A stretch of DNA of 45,118 bases from Caulobacter segnis (GTDB lineage Bacteria > Pseudomonadota > Alphaproteobacteria > Caulobacterales > Caulobacteraceae), in contig NZ_QFQZ01000035.1 of NCBI RefSeq assembly GCF_003243465.1, forward strand, positions 1-45,118, written 5' to 3'. Position numbers and translations under genes: made by a program. Below the pieces are notes generated by a model. The model was given only the letters and a program-made list of their open reading frames with translations. It was not told the origin of the DNA and ran no database searches. Each line of letters begins with the position of its first letter. Positions within the stretch are counted from its first letter, which is position 1. Below are positions 17,619-25,551 of the stretch, in pieces.

Positions 17619-18398
17619 TTATGGCAGCTCGATATGCCCGACGCGGTTAAGGATCAATGGCGCAAGCGCCTGATTGGCGCAGACCAGGCTCGGAACCTGC
17701 GGGACAGGCCGATTATAGGCGAAGCTGTGACCCTTATGATCACTTAACGTGGCGCCCGCGCGACGAACGATCAGGTCGGCGGCCGCCAGGTCCCATTCGC
17801 TCTTGGGCGACAGCGCCACCGCCGCGTCGAACGCGCCGGAGGCCACCAGGCACATGCGATAGGCGATCGAGTTGCGGCTCTCGATCCGCATCTGCGGCCA
17901 GGGCTCGCGCCAGGCGGGATGGGCGAACATCTTGGCGTCGCCCAGCATCGCGGCTCCGAGCAGTTCGTCCGTGGCGCTGGGCGCGATGGGAACGCCGTTC
18001 AGGGTGGCGGGGCCGTCCAGCGTGGCGGCGTAGGTCTCCGACAGGGCCGGGGCATGGACCACGCCGGCGATCGGCCGGCCGTCCTCGACCACGGCGATCG
18101 AGACCGCGAACCACGGCTTGTTCTTCATGAAAGCTACGGTCCCGTCGATCGGGTCGACGACGAACTGGCGGCGGGTGGCCAGACGGGCCGGATCGTCGGC
18201 GGTCTCCTCAGACAGCCAGCCGTAGTCGGGGCGCTCGGCCTTCAGCTCAAGTTTCAGAAGGGTGTCGACGGCCAGGTCGGCGTCGGTGACCGGCGAGCCG
18301 CCGGACTTGGACCAGATCTTCAGGCCGCTCTCGCGCGCCGAGAGCGCCAGCTCTCCCGCTTGCCGGGCGGCCTCGATGATCAGGTCTAGGTCGTTCAT
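17619..18398 (-). CDS. cysQ: Inositol monophosphatase-family phosphatase, CysQ-like
   Basis: Mg-dependent phosphatase of 259 residues in the IMPase/3'(2'),5'-bisphosphate nucleotidase family. Metal ligands are visible in WLSEETADD (E64/E65), DPIDGT (D82, D85) and SEWDLAAADLIVRRAG. Its place between pmbA and DUF4170 matches genes annotated cysQ in alphaproteobacteria, which would hydrolyse adenosine 3',5'-bisphosphate (PAP), but an inositol- or sugar-phosphate substrate is not excluded. The ATG at 18398 overlaps the pmbA stop (ATGA), which rules out the much longer open frame upstream. Confidence 0.88.
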   Translation of the reverse strand: MNDLDLIIEAARQAGELALSARESGLKIWSKSGGSPVTDADLAVDTLLKLELKAERPDYGWLSEETADDPARLATRRQFVVDPIDGTVAFMKNKPWFAVSIAVVEDGRPIAGVVHAPALSETYAATLDGPATLNGVPIAPSATDELLGAAMLGDAKMFAHPAWREPWPQMRIESRNSIAYRMCLVASGAFDAAVALSPKSEWDLAAADLIVRRAGATLSDHKGHSFAYNRPVPQVPSLVCANQALAPLILNRVGHIELP

Positions 18399-19726
18399 TT
18401 GCCCGCGATGGCCAGGGCGTCGACCAGCAGCGACGGACTGTTGCTGGCGCCGCGCAGCTCCAGGTCCGAGCCGGGCACGAGACGCGCATAGATGTCGATC
18501 AGGTTGCCGGCCACGGTGATCTCGGTCACCGGCCCGGTGCTCTCGCCGTTCTCGAACCAGAACCCTGCGCAGCCCACCGACCAATCGCCGGTGTTGCCGT
18601 TCAGCGAGGGGCCGAACATCGAGGTGACGACGAGGCCGGTCCCCGCGTCCCTCATCAGGCCCTGCAGGTCTTTCTCGCCCGGCTGGACCGTGAGGTTATG
18701 CGGCGAGACGCCGGAGGGGCCGGCGAGGCCCCGCGAGGCGTGGCCGGTGGTGGCGAGGCCCAGCTGCTTGGCCGAGCTGGTGTTCAAGAGCCAGGTGGTC
18801 AGCACACCGTCGTCGATCAGGGCGCGAGCCTGTGTCGCCACGCCTTCGTCGTCGAACGGCGCCGAGCCGAGGCCGCGCACCCGGTGCGGGTCCTCCAGCA
18901 GATGGACGCCGCGGGCGAAGATCGGCTGGCCCAGCCTGTCCTTCAGGAACGAGGTGCCGCGGGCGATCGACGGGCCGGAGATCGCGCCGATCAGAGGGCT
19001 GATCAGGCTCATGGCCAGGCGGTTCTCGAAGATCACCGGGGCGGTGGTCGAGCTGATCTTGCGCGGGTTGAGGCGGGCGACCGCCTGGCGGCCGGCCTCC
19101 ATGCCGATGTCGCCGGCGGCCGGCAGGTCGCCGAAATGACGGGTCGAGCGGCCCTCGCCGCCGCGCTCCATGCCCGCGCCCTCGCCGGCGATGGCCGAGG
19201 CCGAGATCGAATGGCCGGTGGCGGCGTGAGTGGCGTGGAAGCCTTCGCTGGTGACCATGGCCCAGCGCGACGACGACCAGGCGGCCGAGCCGCCGTCAGA
19301 ATTGGTTACGCCCTTGACCGCGCGGGCGTGCGCCTCGGCGGTGCGCGCCTGGGTCTCGAGCGTCTCGGCCGTGGGCTCGTAGGCGTCGACGAGGTCTAGG
19401 TCGGGATAGGGCGCGCGGGCCAGGCGGTCGGCCGGCGCCAGGCTGGCGTAGGGATCCTCGGGCGCCAGGCGGGCCATGGCCACGGCGCGCTCGATCAGCT
19501 TGGCGCGGGCCTCGGCCGAGATGTCGGAGCCGGAGACCGTGGCGCTGCGCTGGCCGATGAAGACGCGCAGGCCGAGGTCCCGGGCCTCCTCGCGCTCGAC
19601 TTCTTCCAGGTCGCCCAGGCGGACGCTGACGGAGAGCGACTGGCGCTCGGCGAAGACAGCCTCGGCCGCGTCGGCCCCGGCCTTGCGCGCGGCGGCGACC
19701 ACGTCATGCAGCAGGTTTTCGTCCAT
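18395..19726 (-). CDS. pmbA: TldE/PmbA-family protease subunit
   Basis: A 443-residue member of the TldD/PmbA family. In E. coli, TldD and TldE form a heterodimeric metalloprotease that degrades unfolded peptides and matures microcin B17; the metal site is in TldD, and TldE/PmbA is the partner. The N-terminal half has EAVFAERQSLSVSVRLGDLE. The C-terminal beta-rich half has GLVVTSMFGPSLNGNTGDWS, typical of PmbA. It is the first gene of the minus-strand run and its stop overlaps cysQ. No tldD is in the window. Confidence 0.92.
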   Translation of the reverse strand: MDENLLHDVVAAARKAGADAAEAVFAERQSLSVSVRLGDLEEVEREEARDLGLRVFIGQRSATVSGSDISAEARAKLIERAVAMARLAPEDPYASLAPADRLARAPYPDLDLVDAYEPTAETLETQARTAEAHARAVKGVTNSDGGSAAWSSSRWAMVTSEGFHATHAATGHSISASAIAGEGAGMERGGEGRSTRHFGDLPAAGDIGMEAGRQAVARLNPRKISSTTAPVIFENRLAMSLISPLIGAISGPSIARGTSFLKDRLGQPIFARGVHLLEDPHRVRGLGSAPFDDEGVATQARALIDDGVLTTWLLNTSSAKQLGLATTGHASRGLAGPSGVSPHNLTVQPGEKDLQGLMRDAGTGLVVTSMFGPSLNGNTGDWSVGCAGFWFENGESTGPVTEITVAGNLIDIYARLVPGSDLELRGASNSPSLLVDALAIAGK

Positions 19727-19769
19727 GCGGTCTTATGGACGACGCGCGTGGGCCGGGGCAAGGGTTTCA

Positions 19770-19900
19770 ACCCCTTCCTCCCCCTCTGGGGGAGGGGGAC
19801 CGCCGAACGGCGGTGGAGGGGGCGAACCACGCTTCGCGACCCCCTCCGTCTCGCCGCGTATTCGCGGCGATCCACCTCCCCCTAATGGGGAGGAAGGATA
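19770..19900. repeat. Inverted pair of family A palindromic repeats
   Basis: Two oppositely oriented copies sit between pmbA and the MAPEG gene. The outer palindromes are CCTCCCCCTCTGGGGGAGG and CCTCCCCCTAATGGGGAGG, and the inner flanks are GGAGGGGG and CCCCCTCCG with GC stems (ACCGCC/GGCGGT, CGCCGC/GCGGCG). Unlike most copies it lies between two genes read in the same direction, upstream of pmbA. Confidence 0.7.
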
Positions 19901-19901
19901 G

Positions 19902-20303
19902 CTAGGCGATGGCCGAGATCAGCAGGGCGACGCCCGCGAAGATGTAGGCCAGCCAGGTGGCGATCATGCCCGCCGCGCGGGGGATCGATACGCCGCCGCT
20001 GTTGGAGAGGCCGATGGCGTGGGTCACGCGGCCGGCGAACAGCAGGAAGCCGATGATGTGGATGGTCAGGGCCGAAGCGCCGGCGACGGCCAGCACCGCC
20101 AGGGCGGCGATACCGGTCGGGACGTACTCCGTGGCGTTGCCGAAGGCGCGGATGGCGCGCGCCAGTTCTGGAATGCCCTCGTCGCCCAGCGCCACCTTGT
20201 GTTTCTGCCGCAGGCGCACGACCAGCACCGACAGGATCAGCAGGAGAAAGAGGTGCAGCCCGGCCCAGAGGGCGGCCGCATGGCCTGAGACGATCGTATC
20301 CAT
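19902..20303 (-). CDS. MAPEG-family membrane protein
   Basis: A small inner-membrane protein of about 133 residues with four predicted helices (about 10-30, 60-80, 82-100, 112-132). MAPEG proteins are glutathione- or lipid-linked enzymes in eukaryotes, and bacterial members are poorly characterised. Family-like features are the charged segment RQKHKVALGDEG, the conserved RAFGNATEYVP (in place of RaHxNxxEyvP) and GRVTHAIGLS. The start is ATG at 20303; GTG three codons upstream at 20312 is an alternative. Confidence 0.85.
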   Translation of the reverse strand: MDTIVSGHAAALWAGLHLFLLLILSVLVVRLRQKHKVALGDEGIPELARAIRAFGNATEYVPTGIAALAVLAVAGASALTIHIIGFLLFAGRVTHAIGLSNSGGVSIPRAAGMIATWLAYIFAGVALLISAIA

Positions 20304-20384
20304 GACTTGCACAAACCCTATGACGCCGCCCGCCCCGAGCGGCCGGTCATATGAGACCTTCCGCCCGGTGACGGCAACCCGGTG

Positions 20385-22214
20385 CTACTTCGCCGCCTCG
20401 CGGGCGATCGGATAGAGCAGATGGTGGTCGTCGTAGAAGGGCGTGCGCTTGTAGAACCACGCGAGACGCGCGTCGGGATCGGCGGCGAACTTGGGATCGG
20501 CGGCCAGCTTGGCCTCGAACTCGGCCTTCAGCTTCGGGTCCGCCGCCATCATCTTCTCGGCCAGCGGGGCGATGGCGTAGGGCTCGATATATTCGACGCG
20601 GCTCAGCACCTCGGGGACCATGCCCCAGGCGAAGACGCTCTCGTTCGACTGCGGCTCAAGCAGGAGGACGACGAGGTCGCCCAGCGGCTGGTCTGTCGGC
20701 ACGCGCACCGAGCCCTTGGGGAAGGTCCAGTCGCGCGTTTCCGTGGTGACCTTCTCGACGCTGATCTGCACGTGGCCCTCGTTGGCGCGCGTGGCGATCT
20801 TGGGATCGACCAGGCGGATCATCTCGACCTTGAGCGTTGTGTCGGCGGGCAGGGTCTCCAACGCCACGCCGTGCAGCTTCAGGCGCTCGATGATGTCGGC
20901 GCGGTAGCTCGGCACATAGTACGCCGCCGGGCGCTTCAGGGTCAGCGAGGGCTTGGAGCCATAGAACGGGACGTTCCAGATCTCCGGATCGGCCTCGCCC
21001 AGCCAGCGCACTTCCTTCCGGCCCGAGGCGGGGCTGTCGTAGTATTCGTATTTGATGCCCTTGAAGGCGCGCGTGTAGGCCGGCTTGTCGTCGGACACGA
21101 AATTGGCCGGGATCTCCGCCGGGCGCAGGGCGCTGTCGGCGGCGATGGCGGTCCGCAGGTCACCGCCCTTGTCGGCCAGCAGCTTCATCGCCGTCTCGAT
21201 GAAGACATAGGTCCCGAGCACCCGCTGGGCGTGGGGCTTGAGGCTATGGTTCTCGATCAGGATGGTCGGCACGTGGGCCGCCGCGCCCCAGCCGTTCGAG
21301 AAGCGCTCGCCCAGGCCCCCATCCGAGAAGCCGGCCTTGGGATTGTGCTCATCGACGCCGAACACCAGCTCGCCCGGGATGTGGCCCTCGGCCTCCAGGC
21401 TCTTGTTCATGACGGGCTTCAGCACCCCGTCCAGCCACTTGGCGATGGCCGGCGAGCGGTTCCAGACGCCGTTCTCGCCGTTGAAGCCGTAGGTGACGTC
21501 GTATTGGTAGTCCATGCCGTCGGTCACGTGGACATCGACATAGAGATCGGCCTTGTACTTGGCCTGCAAGCGCTTCAGCGCCTGCATCTCCGGCTGGTCC
21601 AGCTTCATGAAGTCGCGGTTCAGGTTCTGGTTGGTCGCGGTGTTGCGCCAGCCCTGGATGCGCGGCCCGCGCTGGTTGGGGCGAGAGTAGGGGCCCGAGC
21701 GCTCATGGCCGTCGACCGACAGGATCGGGATCAGCACCAGGTTGACCTTGTCCAGCAGCTTGTCCTTGCCGTGGAAGGCCATGTCCCGCAGCAGCATCAT
21801 GCCGGCGTCCTTGCCGTCGATCTCGCCGGGATGGATGCCGGCCTGGACCAGCAGCAGTGGCTTTTGGGGATCGAGCTTGTCGCCGTCCTTGGAGGCGATG
21901 ACCGCGAAGATCGCGCGGCCCTGCGGCGAGACGCCGAAGTCTTCGACGCGGATCAGCTTGCTGGCCTTGTCGAGCTTGTCGAACCAGGCGCGAGTGTCGG
22001 CGTAGGTCGGCGAGAAGTCGTGCTCGGCGTCGGCCTCGAACGGCGTCACCCAGGGATCGGCCTTGTCGCGGATCAGCGCCTGGCTGGCGCCCTGCCAGTG
22101 CGGGGCTGGCGGCAGGAAAGCTTCGTCCCACGGGGCTTTAGCGGGAGGCGTTTGGGACATGGCGGGACTCGCGGACAGCAAAAGAACGGCGGCGATCGAC
22201 AGAATGCTTCGCAT
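20385..22214 (-). CDS. Exported M14-family zinc carboxypeptidase
   Basis: A 609-residue peptidase with a signal peptide (1-20, ending PAMS before QTPPA), so periplasmic or secreted. The M14 zinc motif HPGE (H128, E131) lies in LLVQAGIHPGEIDGKDAGMM, and the third ligand is probably the His in LYVDVHVTDGMDYQYDV. The second half (about 400-609) has no motif I know and is probably a C-terminal beta domain. M14 enzymes trim C-terminal residues from peptides or peptidoglycan stems; specificity cannot be read. GAGGAA sits six bases before the ATG at 22214, preferred over an ATG six codons upstream. Confidence 0.88.
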   Translation of the reverse strand: MRSILSIAAVLLLSASPAMSQTPPAKAPWDEAFLPPAPHWQGASQALIRDKADPWVTPFEADAEHDFSPTYADTRAWFDKLDKASKLIRVEDFGVSPQGRAIFAVIASKDGDKLDPQKPLLLVQAGIHPGEIDGKDAGMMLLRDMAFHGKDKLLDKVNLVLIPILSVDGHERSGPYSRPNQRGPRIQGWRNTATNQNLNRDFMKLDQPEMQALKRLQAKYKADLYVDVHVTDGMDYQYDVTYGFNGENGVWNRSPAIAKWLDGVLKPVMNKSLEAEGHIPGELVFGVDEHNPKAGFSDGGLGERFSNGWGAAAHVPTILIENHSLKPHAQRVLGTYVFIETAMKLLADKGGDLRTAIAADSALRPAEIPANFVSDDKPAYTRAFKGIKYEYYDSPASGRKEVRWLGEADPEIWNVPFYGSKPSLTLKRPAAYYVPSYRADIIERLKLHGVALETLPADTTLKVEMIRLVDPKIATRANEGHVQISVEKVTTETRDWTFPKGSVRVPTDQPLGDLVVLLLEPQSNESVFAWGMVPEVLSRVEYIEPYAIAPLAEKMMAADPKLKAEFEAKLAADPKFAADPDARLAWFYKRTPFYDDHHLLYPIAREAAK

Positions 22215-22253
22215 GGATTGTTCCTCGACCATGCCGCGGCGCCCGGCAAGAGG

Positions 22254-22571
22254 TCAGTCCGCGAACACACGCCTCAGGATGTCCAGAAGCTCCGAAAGGG
22301 CGGCTTGGTCCAGCGTCCCCACCTTGCGCAGCATCCGTTCACGCGCGACCGACTTGATCTGGTCGGGCAATATCAGGCCGCTTCGTCCCGCGAACGCCAC
22401 CGTCGGCCGGAAAGGCGACGGGCGACTGCCGGTCGTCATCGGCACGACGATGTGGACCGGCAGGTGGTTCAGGCCATCGGGCGATACGACCACGCAGGGT
22501 CGGGCCTTCTTGCTTTCGCTGCCGACGGTTGGGTCCAGCCGAACCAGCCAGATATCGCCACGGGCTACCAA
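22254..22571 (-). CDS. PemK/MazF-family toxin
   Basis: Probable ribosome-independent mRNA endonuclease toxin of a type II toxin-antitoxin pair, 105 residues. The fold signature is complete: RGDIWLVRLDPT at the start, KKARPCVVVSPDGLN, IVVPMTTGSR and the C-terminal DQIKSVARERM with the helix LDQAALSELLDILRRVF. The start is TTG at 22571, inside the last codons of the antitoxin gene (seven-base overlap), as expected for translational coupling. The cleavage site cannot be predicted. Confidence 0.9.
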   Translation of the reverse strand: MVARGDIWLVRLDPTVGSESKKARPCVVVSPDGLNHLPVHIVVPMTTGSRPSPFRPTVAFAGRSGLILPDQIKSVARERMLRKVGTLDQAALSELLDILRRVFAD

Positions 22572-22813
22572 ACCCAGTCCTCGTCGTCAGTCAGAGGCGC
22601 ATCTAGCCATTCCCGCTCTTCTTCGGTCAGGCCCAGGGCGGCGAGCTCCTTGGCCGCCTCTTCCCAGCCTTCGCGCGGATCGGCGGTGACAGGCGACAGA
22701 TAGACCCGACCGTCTTCCGCCACGAAATCGATGCGATCGCCAAGCTTGGCGCCCAGCGTCTCAAGAACCGGCTTGGGGATGATCACCCCCGCCGAGTTGC
22801 CGATCTTACGAAT
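22565..22813 (-). CDS. MazE/AbrB-type antitoxin with non-canonical start
   Basis: DNA-binding antitoxin of the swapped-hairpin AbrB type. From the GTG at 22786 only 73 residues (MIIPKPVLETLGAKLGDRI...) can be read, and these lack the first strand of the fold. The same frame continues upstream with IRKIGNSAGV directly before IIPKPV, exactly the conserved N-terminus of this family, until a stop at 22829-22831. That stretch has no ATG, GTG or TTG: candidates are ATT at 22813 (used here) or ATA at 22825. The C-terminus, with PREGWEEAAKELAALGL and an acidic tail, is the toxin-neutralising part. It may start at ATT/ATA, or a start codon may have been lost by mutation or sequencing error. Confidence 0.75.
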   Translation of the reverse strand: MRKIGNSAGVIIPKPVLETLGAKLGDRIDFVAEDGRVYLSPVTADPREGWEEAAKELAALGLTEEEREWLDAPLTDDEDWVW

Positions 22814-22828
22814 GGCCGAGGATATGGC

Positions 22829-22850
22829 TTACTCCGTTAGAACGGAGTAA
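22829..22850. promoter_or_regulatory. Palindromic operator of the toxin-antitoxin operon
   Basis: A perfect inverted repeat with 10-base arms (TTACTCCGTT and AACGGAGTAA) and a two-base spacer lies directly upstream of the antitoxin frame. Position and symmetry fit autorepression by the AbrB-type antitoxin. Confidence 0.75.
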
Positions 22851-22866
22851 TAACACGCCTTCGTCG

Positions 22867-24396
22867 CTACTTCCAGATCGGCTTGCCGTCACCCGGCAGG
22901 CCCAGCCGCGCCCACTTCTCGCTGACGGCGTCGACGACGGCCTGGTCCATGCGGATCTCCTCGCCCCACTCGCGCTTGGTCTCGGGCGGCCACTTGTCGG
23001 TGGCGTCGAGCCCGATCTTGGAGCCGAGGCCGCTCTCGGGGCTGGCGAAGTCGAGGTAGTCGATTGGGGTGTGCTCGATCACCGTGATGTCCCGCGCCGG
23101 GTCCATCTTGGTGCTGATCGCCCACATCACGTCCTTCCAGTCGCGGGCGTTGATGTCGTGGTCCACGACGATCACCCACTTGGTGTACATGAACTGGCGC
23201 AGATAGCTCCAGACGCCCAGCATCACGCGCTTGGCGTGGCCAGGATAGGCCTTCTTCATCGACACCACGGCGATGCGGTAGCTGCAGCCCTCGGGCGGCA
23301 GCCAGAAGTCTACGATCTCGGGGAACTGCTGGCGGATGAGAGGGATGAACACCTCGTTCAGCGCCTCGCCCAGCACCGAGGGCTCGTCCGGCGGCCGGCC
23401 CGTGAAGGTGGTCAGGTAGATCGGGTCCTTGCGCATGGTGATCGCCGTCACCTGGAAGACCGGGAACTTCTCGACGCTGTTGTAGTAGCCGGTGTGGTCG
23501 CCGTAGGGCCCCTCGTCGGCGAACTCGTCCAAGAGGACGTGGCCCTCGATGACGATCTCGGCGTGGGCCGGCACCATCAGCGGCACGGTCTTGGCCGGCA
23601 CGAGATCGACCTTGGCGCCGCGCAGCAGGCCGGCGAACTGGTATTCCGACAGGGTGTCGGGCACCGGCGTCACCGCCGCCAGGATCGTCCCTGGATCCGC
23701 GCCCAGGACGGCGCAGGCGGGCAGGGGCTCCTTGTTGCCCGCCTTCTTGTGGCGGGCGTAGTGCTGGGCCCCGCCGCGGTGGGCCAGCCAGCGCATGATG
23801 CACTTATCCTTGCCCAGCACCTGCATGCGGTAGATGCCGAGGTTGAAGTCGTCCTCGCGGTCCTTGCCCGGCCCCTTGGTCACGACCAGCGGCCAGGTGA
23901 TCAGCGGCGCGGGCTCGCCCGGCCAGCAGGTCTGCACCGGCAGCTTGGTCAGGTCGATCTGGTCGCCGGTCAGGACGACCTCCTGCACGGGGGCCTTCTT
24001 CACGGTTCCGGGGCGCATGCTCATGACCGTCTTGGCCAGAGGCAGCATGTCGAGGGCGTCCTTGAGGCCCTTGGGCGGCTGGGGCTGACGCAGGAAGGCC
24101 AAAAGCTCGCCGACCTCGCGCAGCTCGCCCGCCGTCTCGCGCGGCTCGCCGCCCAGGGTGACGCCCATGGCCACGCGCTTGACCGTACCGAACAGGTTGG
24201 CGAGCGCCGGCATTTCCGAGCGCGAGCCGTCGGGCAGCAGGACGTTCTCGAACAGAACCGCCGGACCGCCCGTCGCCAGCAGGCGCGTCTGGATCTCGGT
24301 CATCTCGAGCACACTGGACACGGGCTCCTTGACCCGGACCAGTTCGCCCTTGGCCTCCAGAACGTCAATGAATTCGCGGAGGGATCGGTAGGCCAT
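22867..24396 (-). CDS. ubiD: UbiD-family decarboxylase
   Basis: A 509-residue prenylated-FMN-dependent decarboxylase. The closest described role is removal of the carboxylate from polyprenyl-4-hydroxybenzoate in ubiquinone synthesis. The protein begins MAYRSLREFIDVLEAKGELV. It contains CAVLGADPGTILAAVTPVPD, EFADEGPYGDHTGYYN and the acidic catalytic region with GEALNEVFIP and VVVDHDINARDWKDVMWA, all typical of UbiD. Other aromatic-acid decarboxylases look alike, but length and N-terminus fit the ubiquinone branch. The flavin prenyltransferase gene ubiX is not in the window. The ATG at 24396 follows proB by 24 bases on the same strand. Confidence 0.92.
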   Translation of the reverse strand: MAYRSLREFIDVLEAKGELVRVKEPVSSVLEMTEIQTRLLATGGPAVLFENVLLPDGSRSEMPALANLFGTVKRVAMGVTLGGEPRETAGELREVGELLAFLRQPQPPKGLKDALDMLPLAKTVMSMRPGTVKKAPVQEVVLTGDQIDLTKLPVQTCWPGEPAPLITWPLVVTKGPGKDREDDFNLGIYRMQVLGKDKCIMRWLAHRGGAQHYARHKKAGNKEPLPACAVLGADPGTILAAVTPVPDTLSEYQFAGLLRGAKVDLVPAKTVPLMVPAHAEIVIEGHVLLDEFADEGPYGDHTGYYNSVEKFPVFQVTAITMRKDPIYLTTFTGRPPDEPSVLGEALNEVFIPLIRQQFPEIVDFWLPPEGCSYRIAVVSMKKAYPGHAKRVMLGVWSYLRQFMYTKWVIVVDHDINARDWKDVMWAISTKMDPARDITVIEHTPIDYLDFASPESGLGSKIGLDATDKWPPETKREWGEEIRMDQAVVDAVSEKWARLGLPGDGKPIWK

Positions 24397-24420
24397 GGGG
24401 ATGCTCGTAACTGGAAACGT

Positions 24421-25551
24421 CTAGTTGGCTACGGCCAGGTCGTCGGCGTGGATCATCGGGCCCTCGGTGAACCCGAGCTCGGCCTCGATGGCGTCCGAGC
24501 GCAGGCCCGCGATGCGCTGGGCGTCGGCGCTGTCGTAGCGGACGATGCCGCGCGCGACCTCGCGGCCCGTCTCGTCGCGGACCCGGACGGCGTCGCCCTT
24601 GTCAAACGGGCCCTCGATGGCGCGCACGCCCGCTGACAGCAGGCTCTTGCCTGCCTCCAGCGCCTTGGCGGCGCCGGCGTCGACCGTGACCCAGCCCTGG
24701 GGCGCCAGGGAGCCGGCGATCCAGGCCTTGTAGGCGGCGGCGGGGGACGCGCCGGCCTCGATCAGCGTCGCCTTCTCGCCGTCGGCGATGGCGGCCAGCG
24801 GCCGCGGGCGCGAGCCCAGGGTGATCAGGGTGGCGCAGCCGGCGGCGCGGGCGATGCGGGCGGCGGCGATCTTGGTGGCCATGCCGCCCGTGCCGACCCC
24901 GGCGGCGGCGTTGGCGCCCTCGGCCATGCCGGCGATCTCCGCCGTGATCTCGCTGACGAGCGGGATGTGCTCGGCCTTGGGGGTCTTGCGCGGGTCGGCG
25001 GTGTAGAGGCCGTCGATGTCCGACAGCAGCACCAGCAGGTCCGCGCCCGCCATCTGGGCCACGCGCGCGGCGAGGCGGTCGTTGTCGCCGTAGCGGATCT
25101 CTTCGGTGACGACGGTGTCGTTCTCGTTGACCACCGGCACGACGTCCAGGCCCATCAGGGTCTCGGTCGTGGCGCGGGCGTTCAGCCAGCGGCGGCGGGT
25201 CTCGGTGTCGTCGCGGGTCAGCAGGATCTGGGCGACGCTGAGGCCATGCGGCTCGAAGGCCTCCTCCCAGGCGCGCATCAGCAGGGACTGCCCGGCGGCG
25301 GCGGCGGCCTGCTTTTCCGGCAGGGTGGCCTTGCGGCCGGACAGGCCCAGGCGCCGGCGGCCCAGGGCCACCGCGCCGGACGACACGACCAGCAGCTGCT
25401 TGCCCTGCTCGCGCAGGGCGGCGGCGTCGGCGCAGAACGCCTCGAGCCACGCGCGGTCGGCCGCGCCCGTCTCGTCGTCGACCAAGAGGGCCGAGCCAAC
25501 CTTGAAGACGATGCGGCGGGCGCTCTTGAACGCCTCGCTGGCCTGGCTCAC
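24421..25551 (-). CDS. proB: Glutamate 5-kinase ProB
   Basis: First enzyme of proline synthesis, phosphorylating glutamate with ATP. It has 376 residues in two parts: an amino-acid-kinase domain (about 1-255) with RIVFKVGSALL, SSGAVALGRRRLGL, VVPVVNENDTV and GVGTGGMATKI, and a C-terminal PUA domain (about 275-360). I choose GTG at 25551, which forms a four-base overlap (GTGA) with the obgE stop; TTG at 25560 is the longer alternative. proA is not adjacent; the obgE-proB order occurs in several alphaproteobacteria. Confidence 0.95.
   Translation of the reverse strand: MSQASEAFKSARRIVFKVGSALLVDDETGAADRAWLEAFCADAAALREQGKQLLVVSSGAVALGRRRLGLSGRKATLPEKQAAAAAGQSLLMRAWEEAFEPHGLSVAQILLTRDDTETRRRWLNARATTETLMGLDVVPVVNENDTVVTEEIRYGDNDRLAARVAQMAGADLLVLLSDIDGLYTADPRKTPKAEHIPLVSEITAEIAGMAEGANAAAGVGTGGMATKIAAARIARAAGCATLITLGSRPRPLAAIADGEKATLIEAGASPAAAYKAWIAGSLAPQGWVTVDAGAAKALEAGKSLLSAGVRAIEGPFDKGDAVRVRDETGREVARGIVRYDSADAQRIAGLRSDAIEAELGFTEGPMIHADDLAVAN

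Noticed and set aside
22254..22850. Mobile island around the toxin-antitoxin pair
   Set aside because: No integrase, attachment repeats or compositional shift was seen; the flanking genes are ordinary and closely spaced.
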